From: Scybalousia_A sp964542225
Lineage (GTDB): Bacteria; Bacteroidota; Bacteroidia; Bacteroidales; P3
Direction of reading: 5' to 3'
DNA length: 18,556 nt
Assembly (NCBI GenBank): GCA_964542225.1
Contig: CAZITO010000039.1
Location: 1 to 18,556, forward strand
The notes beneath the pieces are model-generated. The model worked only from the letters and a program-made list of their open reading frames with translations. It ran no database searches and had not been told where the DNA came from. Position numbers and translations under genes: made by a program. Shown piece by piece: positions 7,088 to 14,835 of this stretch; positions within the stretch are counted from its first letter, which is position 1, and each line of letters opens with the position of its first letter.

Positions 7088-7179
7088 CTCAAAAAATAAA
7101 TTTATTAACTTTAAAACAATTTGCATAACTTAAGAGTAACTAATACCCTCTTGTTATGATGAAAGAATTAAAAAAAAAG

Positions 7180-8343
7180 TTACTTATTCATTTTCAAAAA
7201 AGCCACTTCTTTGTCTGTAAGAAAACGATAATGTCCTCTTAACAAGTTCTTTTTTGTCAAACCGGCAAAATAAACCCTATCCAACTTTACAACCTCATAG
7301 CCCAAAGACTCAAACAAACGGCGAATAATTCTGTTTTTGCCCGAATGTATGCTAACGCCTACTTTCTTTTTGTCTATTGGTTCATTGTTGGTGTAGTTTA
7401 TAGCGTCTACTTTTTCAAAACCATCTTCCAACTCTACTCCTTTTAGTAAAGTATACATATCGGCTTTGCTTATGGAATTGTCCAACTCAACATTGTACAC
7501 CTTCTGAGCACCAAATGAAGGGTGTGTAAGTTTCTTTGTCAATTCTCCATCATTGGTAAACATTAACAGACCTGTGGTATTTCTGTCCAAACGTCCTACA
7601 GGATATACTCTTTCTGAACAAGCGTCTTTTATCAACTCCATAACGGTCTTTCTTGCAAAAGGGTCGTCAGAAGTAGTTATATAACCTTTGGGTTTGTTAA
7701 GCAGAAGGTAAACTTTTCTTTCGCTTTTTAATTCCGTGCCGTTGTATTTGACAACATCGCCCGGCAATACCTTATACCCCATCTCCGTTATTACCTTATC
7801 ATTGACGGTAATATTACCTGTGGAAATCAATACATCAGCCTCTCGCCTTGAACATATACCTGCATTGGCTATATATTTATTAAGACGAGTTTTGCCTACA
7901 TTCTCCGGATTTGGAGGAGTAAAGTTAGGTCCCTTTTCTTTCTTTGGTTTTGTGTTTTCGCCTTTTAAAAGTCTTGGTCGCTTAGGTTTTTGTTGATAAT
8001 CTCCATTCGCTCTATTTTGAGAATAAGGACGGGAATTATAAACTTTCTCTTTACCCTCATGTTGTGAGGACTCTCTATTGTAAGGCTTTCTTTCTCTATT
8101 ATCTGAAAATTTTTTGCCTCTGTTGTCAAAAGATTTTCTTTCTCTGTTATTAACTTTTTCTCTATCGTTGAAAGGTCTTTCTCTTTTTGGATAAGAGGAC
8201 TTTCTCTCTACCTTTTCAAACCTATGTTCTTTATCTTTAGAGGCTTCTCTTCGCACTCTCGGGCGAGGAGTCTTTTCTCTTTTGTTGCGATAATTCTCAT
8301 CATCGCGTCTTTCCCAATCGTGGGAAGAAAAATCATTTCTCAT
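7180..8343 (-). CDS. rluB: rRNA pseudouridine synthase, RsuA/RluB family, with long basic N-terminal extension
   Basis: The C-terminal 235 residues form a complete RsuA/RluB-type enzyme that isomerises uridine to pseudouridine in ribosomal RNA. An S4 RNA-binding domain lies at 152-200 (TRLNKYIANAGICSRREAD). The catalytic motif GRLDRNTTGLLMFTNDG at 250-266 has the active-site aspartate at D253. Residues 1-150 are low-complexity, rich in R, K, E, D, N and S with repeated NRERK-like blocks. Such extensions are common on this enzyme in Bacteroidetes; here it is about 40 percent of the protein and probably unstructured. RluB (23S rRNA, U2605 in E. coli) is the likeliest assignment; RsuA or RluE/F are alternatives. 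A promoter stands 35-65 bases upstream and a terminator follows. Confidence 0.85.
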   Translation of the reverse strand: MRNDFSSHDWERRDDENYRNKREKTPRPRVRREASKDKEHRFEKVERKSSYPKRERPFNDREKVNNRERKSFDNRGKKFSDNRERKPYNRESSQHEGKEKVYNSRPYSQNRANGDYQQKPKRPRLLKGENTKPKKEKGPNFTPPNPENVGKTRLNKYIANAGICSRREADVLISTGNITVNDKVITEMGYKVLPGDVVKYNGTELKSERKVYLLLNKPKGYITTSDDPFARKTVMELIKDACSERVYPVGRLDRNTTGLLMFTNDGELTKKLTHPSFGAQKVYNVELDNSISKADMYTLLKGVELEDGFEKVDAINYTNNEPIDKKKVGVSIHSGKNRIIRRLFESLGYEVVKLDRVYFAGLTKKNLLRGHYRFLTDKEVAFLKMNK

Positions 8344-8377
8344 GTTTTCTACTTAATTTATAATAAAATATACGGTT

Positions 8378-8408
8378 GCAAAAATATATATTTTTTTTGT
8401 CCCTGCAA
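8378..8408 (-). promoter_or_regulatory. Promoter of the pseudouridine synthase gene
   Basis: Minus strand: TTG (8408-8406), 19 bases, TATTTTTGC (8386-8378). The expected start near 8371 leaves a leader of about 28 bases. The promoter lies between the sufC stop codon and this gene, so the two are probably separate units. Confidence 0.7.
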
Positions 8409-8427
8409 AATAAAAAAACAAAATACT

Positions 8428-9186
8428 CTATTGCTGTAACTCTTGCCTTATCCAATCATACCCTTTTTCTTCAAGTACTTTGGCAAGATTTTTATCTCCG
8501 CTTTTAACTATTTTTCCTTCATAAAGCACATCCACCACATCCGGCACAATATAATCCAAAAGCCTCTGATAGTGAGTAATTACTATTATTGCATCGTCTT
8601 TGGTATGTACCTTATTGACACCCGATGCCACTATTCTGAGAGCGTCTATATCCAAGCCTGAATCCGTTTCGTCCAAAATGCTCAACGTAGGTTGCAACAT
8701 AGCCATTTGAAAGATTTCATTTTTCTTTTTTTCTCCGCCTGAAAAGCCTTCATTTACGCTCCTACCTGCCAAAGAAGAGGATAATTCAACATATTTTTCC
8801 TTTTCTTTCATAAGCAAAAGAAAGTCTTTTGCACTTATAGGGTCTAAGCCTTTGTATTTCCTCTGCTCATTAATTGCGGTTTTCATAAAATTGGTAATAC
8901 TTACTCCCGGTATTTCCACAGGGTATTGGAAGCCTAAAAATATGCCCTCACAAGCTCTTTGTTCCACACTCATGGAAAGCAAATCCTTTCCTTTGTAAAT
9001 AATCTCTCCCTTGGTTATGGTAAATTTGCTATTGCCTGCGATAACAGCGGCAAGGGTGCTTTTTCCATTGCCATTTGGTCCCATAATGGCGTGTATTTCA
9101 CCTTTATTAACTGTAAGATTAAGTCCTTTTAGTATCTCTTTTTCTCCTATACTGACATGCAGGTCTTTTATATCCAATAAAGCCAT
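8428..9186 (-). CDS. sufC: Fe-S cluster assembly ATPase SufC
   Basis: The 252-residue protein has the standard SufC arrangement: Walker A GPNGNGKST at 36-44, the FSGGEKKKNE signature at 148-157, Walker B with the catalytic glutamate in LSILDETDSGLD at 168-179, and the H-loop histidine in VITHYQRLLDY at about 205. EKKKNE after the signature and the ETDSGLD form are characteristic of SufC rather than transporter ATPases. SufC works in the cytoplasm with SufB and SufD as the scaffold complex that assembles Fe-S clusters. Neither sufB nor sufD lies next to it here; neighbours are tyrS upstream and the pseudouridine synthase downstream. It has its own promoter, so it appears to be expressed alone. 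Confidence 0.95.
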   Translation of the reverse strand: MALLDIKDLHVSIGEKEILKGLNLTVNKGEIHAIMGPNGNGKSTLAAVIAGNSKFTITKGEIIYKGKDLLSMSVEQRACEGIFLGFQYPVEIPGVSITNFMKTAINEQRKYKGLDPISAKDFLLLMKEKEKYVELSSSLAGRSVNEGFSGGEKKKNEIFQMAMLQPTLSILDETDSGLDIDALRIVASGVNKVHTKDDAIIVITHYQRLLDYIVPDVVDVLYEGKIVKSGDKNLAKVLEEKGYDWIRQELQQ

Positions 9187-9208
9187 ATATTATCTGAATA
9201 AATTTTTT

Positions 9209-9217
9209 GCAAAATTA
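9209..9217 (-). promoter_or_regulatory. -7 element upstream of sufC
   Basis: The minus strand reads TAATTTTGC, matching TAnnTTTGC. A TTG lies upstream at 17 bases, shorter than the usual 19-21, so strength is uncertain. The start site near 9202 would leave about 16 bases of leader. Confidence 0.5.
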
Positions 9218-9265
9218 GCAAAAAAATCCATTATCAAATTTTATTTGTGTGTTATTTATAAAAAC

Positions 9266-9303
9266 AGGTTAGCACAAGTTATAAAACAACCCTATGCTAA
9301 CCT
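9266..9303 (-). terminator. Terminator hairpin after tyrS
   Basis: AGGTTAGCA pairs with TGCTAACCT (9 bp) around a 20-base loop; on the minus strand TGTTTTTAT follows. It lies 27 bases after the tyrS stop codon. Confidence 0.7.
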
Positions 9304-9330
9304 ATTGCAAACCTTTTTGAAAAAACTTTT

Positions 9331-10611
9331 TTATTCAACCACTATAATAAAATAATTCTTCTTTCCTTTTTGTACAAGAATATATTTGTCATTCAACAAA
9401 GAAGAAGCATCGGCAATATAGTTTTCGTCAATTTTTTCTTTATTGATGGACAAAGAATTTTCTTTTAAGGCTCGGCGTACTTCTCCCTTGGAATTCAGAA
9501 TATTGGTCTTTTCAGCCAATAGGTCTATTACGCCTATTTTATTTTCTATCTCGGTTTTTGTTACTTTGAACTGAGGAACTCCGTCAAAGACACTCAAAAA
9601 CGTCTGCTCATCCAATTTTCTAAGCGTTTCGGTTGTACCTTTGCCAAACAATATTTGCGAAGCCTCTATAGCCGCTTGATAATCTTCCTCGCTATGTACT
9701 TTTATGGTTATGTCTTTGGCCAAAGCCTTCTGTAAAATACGTTGAGAAGGGTCTTCTTTGTGCAAACGCTCCAATTCCAAAATTTCCTCTTCGGTTTTCA
9801 AGGTAAAGATACGAATAAATCTTGCCGCATCTTCATCCGACAGATTCAGCCAAAATTGATAAAAAGCATAAGGAGAGGTTTTTTCTCTATCCAACCATAT
9901 ATTGCCTTTTTCTGTTTTGCCAAATTTCTTTCCGTCTGATTTTGTTATAAGAGGGCAAGTTATTGCAAAGGCTTCTTTGTCTAAAACCCTGCGAATAAGT
10001 TCTGCTCCTGTGGTTATATTGCCCCATTGGTCAGAGCCTCCCATTTGTAAATGGCAACCATATTTTTGATATAAGTAAAGATAATCGTAGCCCTGCATAA
10101 GTTGGTAAGAAAACTCGGTAAATGAAATACCTGTCTCTATTCTCTTTTTTACACTATCCTTAGCCATCATATAATTGACGGTTATGTGTTTGCCTATTTC
10201 TCTAATGAAGTCTATGAAAGTCCAGTCCTTCATCCAATCATAGTTGTTGAGAATTTGAGCATGGTTTTCTTGTTTCTCATCAAAGGAAAGAAACTTTTCC
10301 AACTGTTTTTTTATACATTCTTGGTTGTGTTTAATGGTTTCGGGGGTAAGCAAAACTCTCTCCTGACTTTTAAAAGAAGGGTCACCTATCATACCCGTTG
10401 CACCGCCCAAAACGACCAAAGGTCTGTGTCCGCAGGCTTGAAAATGTGTAAGTATCATTATTCCAACCAAGTGTCCTATGTGCAAACTATCTGCTGTAGG
10501 GTCAATGCCCACGTAGGCTGTTGCTATGCCCTTTTTAAGTTCTTCCTCTGTTCCGGGCATTATGGAGTGAATCATATTTCTCCATTTCAATTCTGCTACA
10601 AAATCTTTCAT
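9331..10611 (-). CDS. tyrS: Tyrosyl-tRNA synthetase
   Basis: The 426-residue protein charges tRNA-Tyr with tyrosine in the cytoplasm. The class I HIGH motif is present as LHIGHLVG (44-47), the tyrosine pocket as GYDYLYLYQKYGCHLQMGGSDQWGN (about 174-198), and the KMSKS-type loop as KFGKT (229-233). An S4-like RNA-binding domain follows near the C-terminus (about 355-425). Length and order are those of the bacterial TyrS group with the KFGKT form. It starts 30 bases after the dut stop codon with no recognisable promoter between, so dut and tyrS probably form an operon. A hairpin terminator follows. Confidence 0.97.
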   Translation of the reverse strand: MKDFVAELKWRNMIHSIMPGTEEELKKGIATAYVGIDPTADSLHIGHLVGIMILTHFQACGHRPLVVLGGATGMIGDPSFKSQERVLLTPETIKHNQECIKKQLEKFLSFDEKQENHAQILNNYDWMKDWTFIDFIREIGKHITVNYMMAKDSVKKRIETGISFTEFSYQLMQGYDYLYLYQKYGCHLQMGGSDQWGNITTGAELIRRVLDKEAFAITCPLITKSDGKKFGKTEKGNIWLDREKTSPYAFYQFWLNLSDEDAARFIRIFTLKTEEEILELERLHKEDPSQRILQKALAKDITIKVHSEEDYQAAIEASQILFGKGTTETLRKLDEQTFLSVFDGVPQFKVTKTEIENKIGVIDLLAEKTNILNSKGEVRRALKENSLSINKEKIDENYIADASSLLNDKYILVQKGKKNYFIIVVE

Positions 10612-10641
10612 CTATTTATATTTTTATATGGTGTCTTTTTT

Positions 10642-11079
10642 TTAATTGTTTCCCGTATGCCCAAATCCTCCTTCGCCTCTTGTGGTATCGGATAGATTTT
10701 CTGCAACCTCTATTATAGCCTTATCATGCTTTGAAATAATCATTTGAGCAACTCTTTCGCCTGAGTTTATAACGAAACTTTCCGAAGAAAGATTGACAAG
10801 CAATATTTTTATTTCACCTCTATAATCGGCATCTATTGTTCCGGGAGAATTTAACACGGTTATACCATTTTTCAAAGCCAAGCCGCTTCGTGGTCTTATC
10901 TGTGCTTCATAGCCTTTTTCCAATTCTATATATAGTCCAGTAGGTACTAACACTCTTTGCAAGGGTTTCAACTCTATACTCTCCGATAAATACGCCCTCA
11001 AGTCCATACCGGCAGACATATCGGTCTCATATCTTGGCAAAGGATTGTTGCTCTTGTTTATTATCTTTAATATACTCAT
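10642..11079 (-). CDS. dut: Deoxyuridine 5'-triphosphate nucleotidohydrolase (dUTPase)
   Basis: The 145-residue protein hydrolyses dUTP to dUMP and pyrophosphate, keeping uracil out of DNA and supplying dUMP for thymidylate synthesis. All five motifs of the homotrimeric family are present: AGMDLRA (23-29), RPRSGLA (62-68), GTIDADYRGEIK (80-91), RVAQMI (109-114) and RGEGGFGHTG (134-143). I start at ATG 11079 (MSILKI). The frame continues upstream to a TTG at 11115, but that lies in the -7 promoter element, so it cannot be the start of this transcript. The short start also gives the usual length. It is first in a likely dut-tyrS operon. Confidence 0.95.
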   Translation of the reverse strand: MSILKIINKSNNPLPRYETDMSAGMDLRAYLSESIELKPLQRVLVPTGLYIELEKGYEAQIRPRSGLALKNGITVLNSPGTIDADYRGEIKILLVNLSSESFVINSGERVAQMIISKHDKAIIEVAENLSDTTRGEGGFGHTGNN

Positions 11080-11111
11080 TTCTATCAAACTAATTCTTTT
11101 TCTCTGCGGGT

Positions 11112-11144
11112 GCAAAGGTACGACTTATTTTTTTATCTATGCAA
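11112..11144 (-). promoter_or_regulatory. Promoter of dut-tyrS
   Basis: Minus strand: TTG (11144-11142), 21 bases, TACCTTTGC (11120-11112). The start site should be about 11105, leaving roughly 25 bases before the dut ATG. Confidence 0.7.
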
Positions 11145-11199
11145 AATATATTACTTAAATACAAAACAACTTGTGTTTGAAAAGACAAATCTTTTTACT

Positions 11200-11212
11200 G
11201 ACAAAATGTCAT
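11200..11212. promoter_or_regulatory. Palindrome upstream of htpG
   Basis: TGACA-AAA-TGTCA is a perfect 13-base palindrome about 80 bases upstream of htpG. It could be an operator of the heat-shock gene. No clear standard promoter match lies between it and the ATG: the nearest candidate, TATCTTTTG around 11229, has one extra T. This is inference from symmetry and position. Confidence 0.3.
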
Positions 11213-11291
11213 AATCTTTTAAATGGAATATCTTTTGTTTTCTTAGTGAAGTATTGTTTTATAGTATAGAAAAATAAAGAAATTTAAATAT

Positions 11292-13217
11292 ATGAGTAGT
11301 GAAATAAAAAAAGAGTCTATGAAAGGACAGATTAATGTAAAGACAGAGAATATTTTTCCTGTCATAAAAAAGTTTTTGTATTCCGACCATGAGATATTTT
11401 TAAGGGAAATAGTATCCAACGCTGTAGATGCTTCTCAAAAATTAAAGACACTTTCCTCTCTTGGACAGGTTGATGGAGATTTGGGCGATTTGACCATAGA
11501 TGTAAAAATAGACGAAAAAAATAAAACTCTTTCTGTGATAGACAGAGGTATAGGTATGACAAAAGAAGAGGTTGAAAAATATATTACACAAATAGCCTTT
11601 TCAGGAGCGGAGGAGTTTTTGGAGCATTTCAAAGGCAAATCCGAAGCCGAAGCAAACGCTTTGATAGGTCATTTCGGACTTGGTTTCTTTTCGGCTTTTA
11701 TGGTATCGGAGCGTGTGGAAATTTTTACAAAATCTTATAAGAATGAACCTTCTGTACATTGGACTTGTGATGGCGATACCGAATACACCATAGAAGAAGG
11801 AGACAAAAAAGAACGTGGCACGGAGATAGTTATGCATATTTCTGAGGACTGCCAAGAGTTTTTGCAAGAGAGCAAAATTTTGGAACTGCTAAGAAAATAT
11901 TGCAAATTTATGCCTATACCTATTCGTTTCGGAAAGGAAAAAGTGTGGGTGGATAGTGAAACCGAAAAGGACAAAGACGGCAATCCAAAACGTGTAGAGA
12001 AAGAGCAGGACAGAATAATCAACGATGTTAATCCTTTGTGGAAACGCAAACCTGCAGAGTTAAAAGAGGAAGACTACGATAAGTTTTATCATGAGTTGTA
12101 CCCTATGAATTTTGATGCACCGTTGTTCCATATACATCTTAATGTGGACTATCCTTTCAACCTTACGGGTATTCTTTACTTTCCAAAACTAAAACGCAAC
12201 ATTGACCCAACTTTGGACAAAATACAATTATACTGCAACCAAGTTTTCGTAACCGATAGCGTAGAGGGTGTTGTGCCTCAATATATGATGCTTTTGAGAG
12301 GAGTTTTGGACTCGCCGGATATTCCACTGAATGTTTCCCGTTCTTATTTGCAAAGTGATAGCAATGTAAAAAAGATATCTTCTCACATATCAAAGAAAGT
12401 TGCCGACAAGTTGGAAGAAATTTCAAACAAAGAGCATGAAGAATTTATTAAGAAATGGGATGATTTGAAAGTGTTTGTTGAGTACGGTATGCTTTCGGAC
12501 GAAAAATTTTACGAAAGAATGCAAGGCATCTATTTGCTAAAAAATACCGATGGAGAATTTTTTAATTTTGAAGATTATAAGAAGAAAATAGAGCCTTTGC
12601 AAACCGACAAAAACAAAACTTTGATTTATCTTTATGCAAAAAATACCGATGAACAATATGCCTACATACAGGCTGCAAAAGAAAAAGGATATGATGTGCT
12701 TTTGATGGATGGAGTTTTGGATTCTCATTTTATCAATATGTTGGAGCAGAAATTTCAAGGAGCAAGGTTTGTGCGTATAGACTCCGATGTTGTCAATAAG
12801 TTGATAGAAAAAGATGAAAAAATACCTTCAAAACTTTCTGAAGATGAGACAAAGAAAATAAAAGAGTTGTTTGAACAAAACCTTGATTCCAAAAAATTTA
12901 CTACTCAAACCGAGTCTTTGGAAGAAAATTCTCAACCCGTAACCATAACTCAAAACGAATTTATGAGAAGAATGAAAGAAATGTCCGAAATAGGTGGAGG
13001 CGGTATGATGGGCTTGTATGGTGATATGCCTGAGAATTACAACCTTGTTATCAATACCAATCACCCTTTGATTTGGGATATACTTCATTCAAATGATGTT
13101 GAACATCAAAAACAGGTTATTTCTCAACTTAAAGACCTTGCTCTTTTGTCTCAAGGTTTGTTAAAAGGAGCGGAATTGGACGAATTTATTAAGCGTAGCA
13201 CAAAAATAATTAAATAA
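11292..13217 (+). CDS. htpG: Hsp90-family chaperone HtpG
   Basis: This 641-residue ATP-dependent chaperone is the only large plus-strand gene in the window. The N-terminal GHKL ATPase pocket is intact: EIFLREIVSNAVDA with E39 and N43, the Mg/ATP-binding DRGIGM at 84-89, and the glycine-rich lid GHFGLGFFS at 126-134. The middle domain carries the conserved LDSPDIPLNVSRSYLQ with its catalytic-loop arginine. The C-terminal dimerisation domain includes LVINTNHPLIW. Length is close to E. coli HtpG (624). An in-frame ATG at 11319 (MKGQINV) matches the usual family start better; the first nine residues are therefore uncertain. Heat-shock control is expected, and the palindrome at 11200 may be the site. 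A terminator follows. Confidence 0.97.
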   Translation: MSSEIKKESMKGQINVKTENIFPVIKKFLYSDHEIFLREIVSNAVDASQKLKTLSSLGQVDGDLGDLTIDVKIDEKNKTLSVIDRGIGMTKEEVEKYITQIAFSGAEEFLEHFKGKSEAEANALIGHFGLGFFSAFMVSERVEIFTKSYKNEPSVHWTCDGDTEYTIEEGDKKERGTEIVMHISEDCQEFLQESKILELLRKYCKFMPIPIRFGKEKVWVDSETEKDKDGNPKRVEKEQDRIINDVNPLWKRKPAELKEEDYDKFYHELYPMNFDAPLFHIHLNVDYPFNLTGILYFPKLKRNIDPTLDKIQLYCNQVFVTDSVEGVVPQYMMLLRGVLDSPDIPLNVSRSYLQSDSNVKKISSHISKKVADKLEEISNKEHEEFIKKWDDLKVFVEYGMLSDEKFYERMQGIYLLKNTDGEFFNFEDYKKKIEPLQTDKNKTLIYLYAKNTDEQYAYIQAAKEKGYDVLLMDGVLDSHFINMLEQKFQGARFVRIDSDVVNKLIEKDEKIPSKLSEDETKKIKELFEQNLDSKKFTTQTESLEENSQPVTITQNEFMRRMKEMSEIGGGGMMGLYGDMPENYNLVINTNHPLIWDILHSNDVEHQKQVISQLKDLALLSQGLLKGAELDEFIKRSTKIIK

Positions 13218-13238
13218 AATTAACATTAATTATTATAG

Positions 13239-13277
13239 GTCAGCATAGGCACAAAACATTTTATGTACTATGCTGAC
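13239..13277 (+). terminator. Terminator hairpin after htpG
   Basis: GTCAGCATAG pairs with CTATGCTGAC (10 bp) around a 19-base loop; TTATATTTTTATT follows on the plus strand. It lies between the convergent htpG and DUF721 genes and could stop both, though the minus-strand T-run is poor. Confidence 0.75.
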
Positions 13278-13291
13278 TTATATTTTTATTC

Positions 13292-13636
13292 CTAACGACA
13301 ATATAATACAATATCTTTTAAAACCTCCTTGCCCATATCTCTATTGATTTTGTTTTTTACGGCATCTTTTACCATAGAGAGTTCTGTTTTGGCTATGGGG
13401 GAAGAAAGAGTAACATAGAGAATATTTTTACTTAAATAAAGATTCTTTGTATATTGTTTGATAAGATTGCCTGTCGTTTTTTCCCACAAGGTTTTTATCT
13501 CTTTTTCGTATGGAGAATAATCTATATGGCATCGCTTAAAAAACAATTCCAAAAACTCTTGCAAAGGCATTTCGTTTGCTTCCGGTCTGCCTCTTTTGAC
13601 GTTGTATAAATAATAATATCTATTAAAACCTGACAT
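13292..13636 (-). CDS. DUF721 (DciA-like) protein
   Basis: The protein is 114 residues long from ATG 13636. The core from EMPLQEFLELFFKRCHID through LWEKTTGNLIKQYTKNLYLSKNILYVTLSSPIAKTELSM to VKNKINRDMG shows the DUF721 pattern: a helical start, then W...G..I...T..L.....L.V...S, then an EL helix. Family members include DciA, a loader of the DnaB helicase, and many Bacteroidetes copies of unknown role. The -7 element TAATTTTGC at 13653-13645 puts the start site only a few bases before this ATG, so the mRNA may be nearly leaderless. An alternative start at 13570 (MPLQEF) would skip 22 residues. Only the core family assignment is firm. Confidence 0.7.
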   Translation of the reverse strand: MSGFNRYYYLYNVKRGRPEANEMPLQEFLELFFKRCHIDYSPYEKEIKTLWEKTTGNLIKQYTKNLYLSKNILYVTLSSPIAKTELSMVKDAVKNKINRDMGKEVLKDIVLYCR

Positions 13637-13644
13637 ATTCTCTT

Positions 13645-13653
13645 GCAAAATTA
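13645..13653 (-). promoter_or_regulatory. -7 element of the DUF721 gene
   Basis: Minus strand TAATTTTGC is a full match to TAnnTTTGC and ends 9 bases before the ATG at 13636. I did not find a clear TTG at 19-21 bases upstream. Confidence 0.5.
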
Positions 13654-13690
13654 CAAAAAAATATTTTCACTCTTTTCACAAAAATAAAGA

Positions 13691-13730
13691 CTCTCACAAA
13701 ACAATAAGAGCAATTATCATTTTGTGAGAG
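13691..13730 (-). terminator. Terminator of the receptor-ABC-GntR operon
   Basis: CTCTCACAAAA pairs perfectly with TTTTGTGAGAG (11 bp) around an 18-base loop; on the minus strand TCTTTATTTTT follows. It lies 9 bases after the GntR stop codon. Confidence 0.85.
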
Positions 13731-13739
13731 TAAAGGCAA

Positions 13740-14081
13740 TTACATTCGTTCCTCTAAATCCTCAAAGGTTAGGGAGAGTTGTGTCATATTCTTTTTTAAG
13801 AAAGGCAAAAAGTTATCAAAAAAATCTTTTCTTCGGGTTTCTACTATTTTTTGCTTTGCTCCTTGACAAACAAAATAGCCCATACCTCGCTTATTATAAA
13901 TTATATCGTTATCGGCAAGTCTTTCTATTGCTTTCATCGCAGTATTAACATTAACTTCATAGTGTCCGGCAAGTTCTCTAACCGATGGTATTCTGTCATC
14001 TTCTTTGATTTTGTCCTCAATTATATCATCAGCCAAGCGTTCCGAAAGTTTGATAAATATTGGAGTATTATCTATAAACAT
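13740..14081 (-). CDS. GntR-family transcriptional regulator, YtrA type
   Basis: This 113-residue protein is a winged-helix GntR repressor. Residues about 8-70 carry the family signature: IFIKLSERLADDIIEDKIKEDDRIPSVRELA, then VNVNTAMKAIERLADNDIIYNKRGMGYFV, with the recognition helix in VNVNTAMKAIERL. The short C-terminal part (about 75-113) lacks the large effector domains of FadR or HutC types, which is typical of the YtrA subgroup that sits beside ABC transporter genes. It ends a likely four-gene operon, starting 6 bases after the permease stop. YtrA-type regulators often repress their own operon; here the gene is last rather than first. The inducing signal is unknown. Confidence 0.88.
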   Translation of the reverse strand: MFIDNTPIFIKLSERLADDIIEDKIKEDDRIPSVRELAGHYEVNVNTAMKAIERLADNDIIYNKRGMGYFVCQGAKQKIVETRRKDFFDNFLPFLKKNMTQLSLTFEDLEERM

Positions 14082-14087
14082 AATTAT

Positions 14088-14819
14088 TTAACTCCTCTCT
14101 TTTTTTAGTTTGAAATAAGCCCCCAAAATGCAAGCAAAAAACAATATATGAATAATTATTTTTACTGCTGTTTGCACCGTTTTGCCAAAAAAGTTTGTGT
14201 ACTGCTCCAAATCGGGGTGGAACAAGTAAATATGAAGTGCAAAAAGTAAAATACCGACAAATGCCAAGCCAAATACTATTGCCCAAGTTTTTATGACTTT
14301 ATTCTTTTTGAAACAAACCGCTCCAAGAAAACTCAGCCCCATCAAAAAATAAACACATAACCAACCACCATAATGCGAAAACTCACAAAGTGTTTGCTTA
14401 TACAAAAGGTTATACCCTTCAAATCTTATGGAATTTATCAAATGACCTATTTCCATACCGATAAACAAAGCACAAAATATCAAAATCGGCAATATAATAA
14501 AGGTTATGACAAAATTTGCGATAAATTTTTCCTCTATGCTTGAGGGTAAAAGTATTTCGCACGAACGATTATATTTTTTATCATAATTTCTAAACGGAAT
14601 AATAGAAGCCCAAACCACGCTTAGAAGTAGAAAAAATCTGTAAAAATTGCTAAAAACATCATTTATAAACATTTCACGTGGCATAACAGCAAACAGAGTA
14701 TCCGCCACCATAGTAATGGTTGATAAGGCAACTGTTACTATAAAAATATATACAATGGCTTTTCTATTCATTGCCAAATCTCTTTTTAAAAGAGGAAAAA
14801 ATCTTTTAAGACTAAACAT
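14088..14819 (-). CDS. ABC transporter permease, six-helix type
   Basis: The 243-residue protein is an integral membrane permease with about six hydrophobic helices: AIVYIFIVTVALSTITMVAD, FYRFFLLLSVVWASIIPF, FVITFIILPILIFCALFIGM, WLCVYFLMGLSFLGAVCF, WAIVFGLAFVGILLFALHIYLF and IIIHILFFACILGAYF. A basic tail KLKKERS ends it. I chose ATG 14819, which has GGAAG 5 bases upstream; an in-frame TTG 12 bases earlier is also possible. It follows the ATPase gene by 16 bases and precedes the GntR gene by 6, so all three should be co-translated. This is the ABC-2-like layout in which one ATPase dimer drives a small permease dimer, usually for export. The substrate cannot be read from the sequence. Confidence 0.8.
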   Translation of the reverse strand: MFSLKRFFPLLKRDLAMNRKAIVYIFIVTVALSTITMVADTLFAVMPREMFINDVFSNFYRFFLLLSVVWASIIPFRNYDKKYNRSCEILLPSSIEEKFIANFVITFIILPILIFCALFIGMEIGHLINSIRFEGYNLLYKQTLCEFSHYGGWLCVYFLMGLSFLGAVCFKKNKVIKTWAIVFGLAFVGILLFALHIYLFHPDLEQYTNFFGKTVQTAVKIIIHILFFACILGAYFKLKKERS

Positions 14820-14835
14820 AATTACTTCCAAATAT

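Noticed and set aside
10186..10695. 169-codon plus-strand frame opposite tyrS and the end of dut
   Set aside because: It is wholly antisense to tyrS and dut, whose catalytic motifs are intact.
11077..11115. Upstream TTG start for dut (extra 12 residues)
   Set aside because: The TTG lies inside the TACCTTTGC promoter element and would precede the transcript start.
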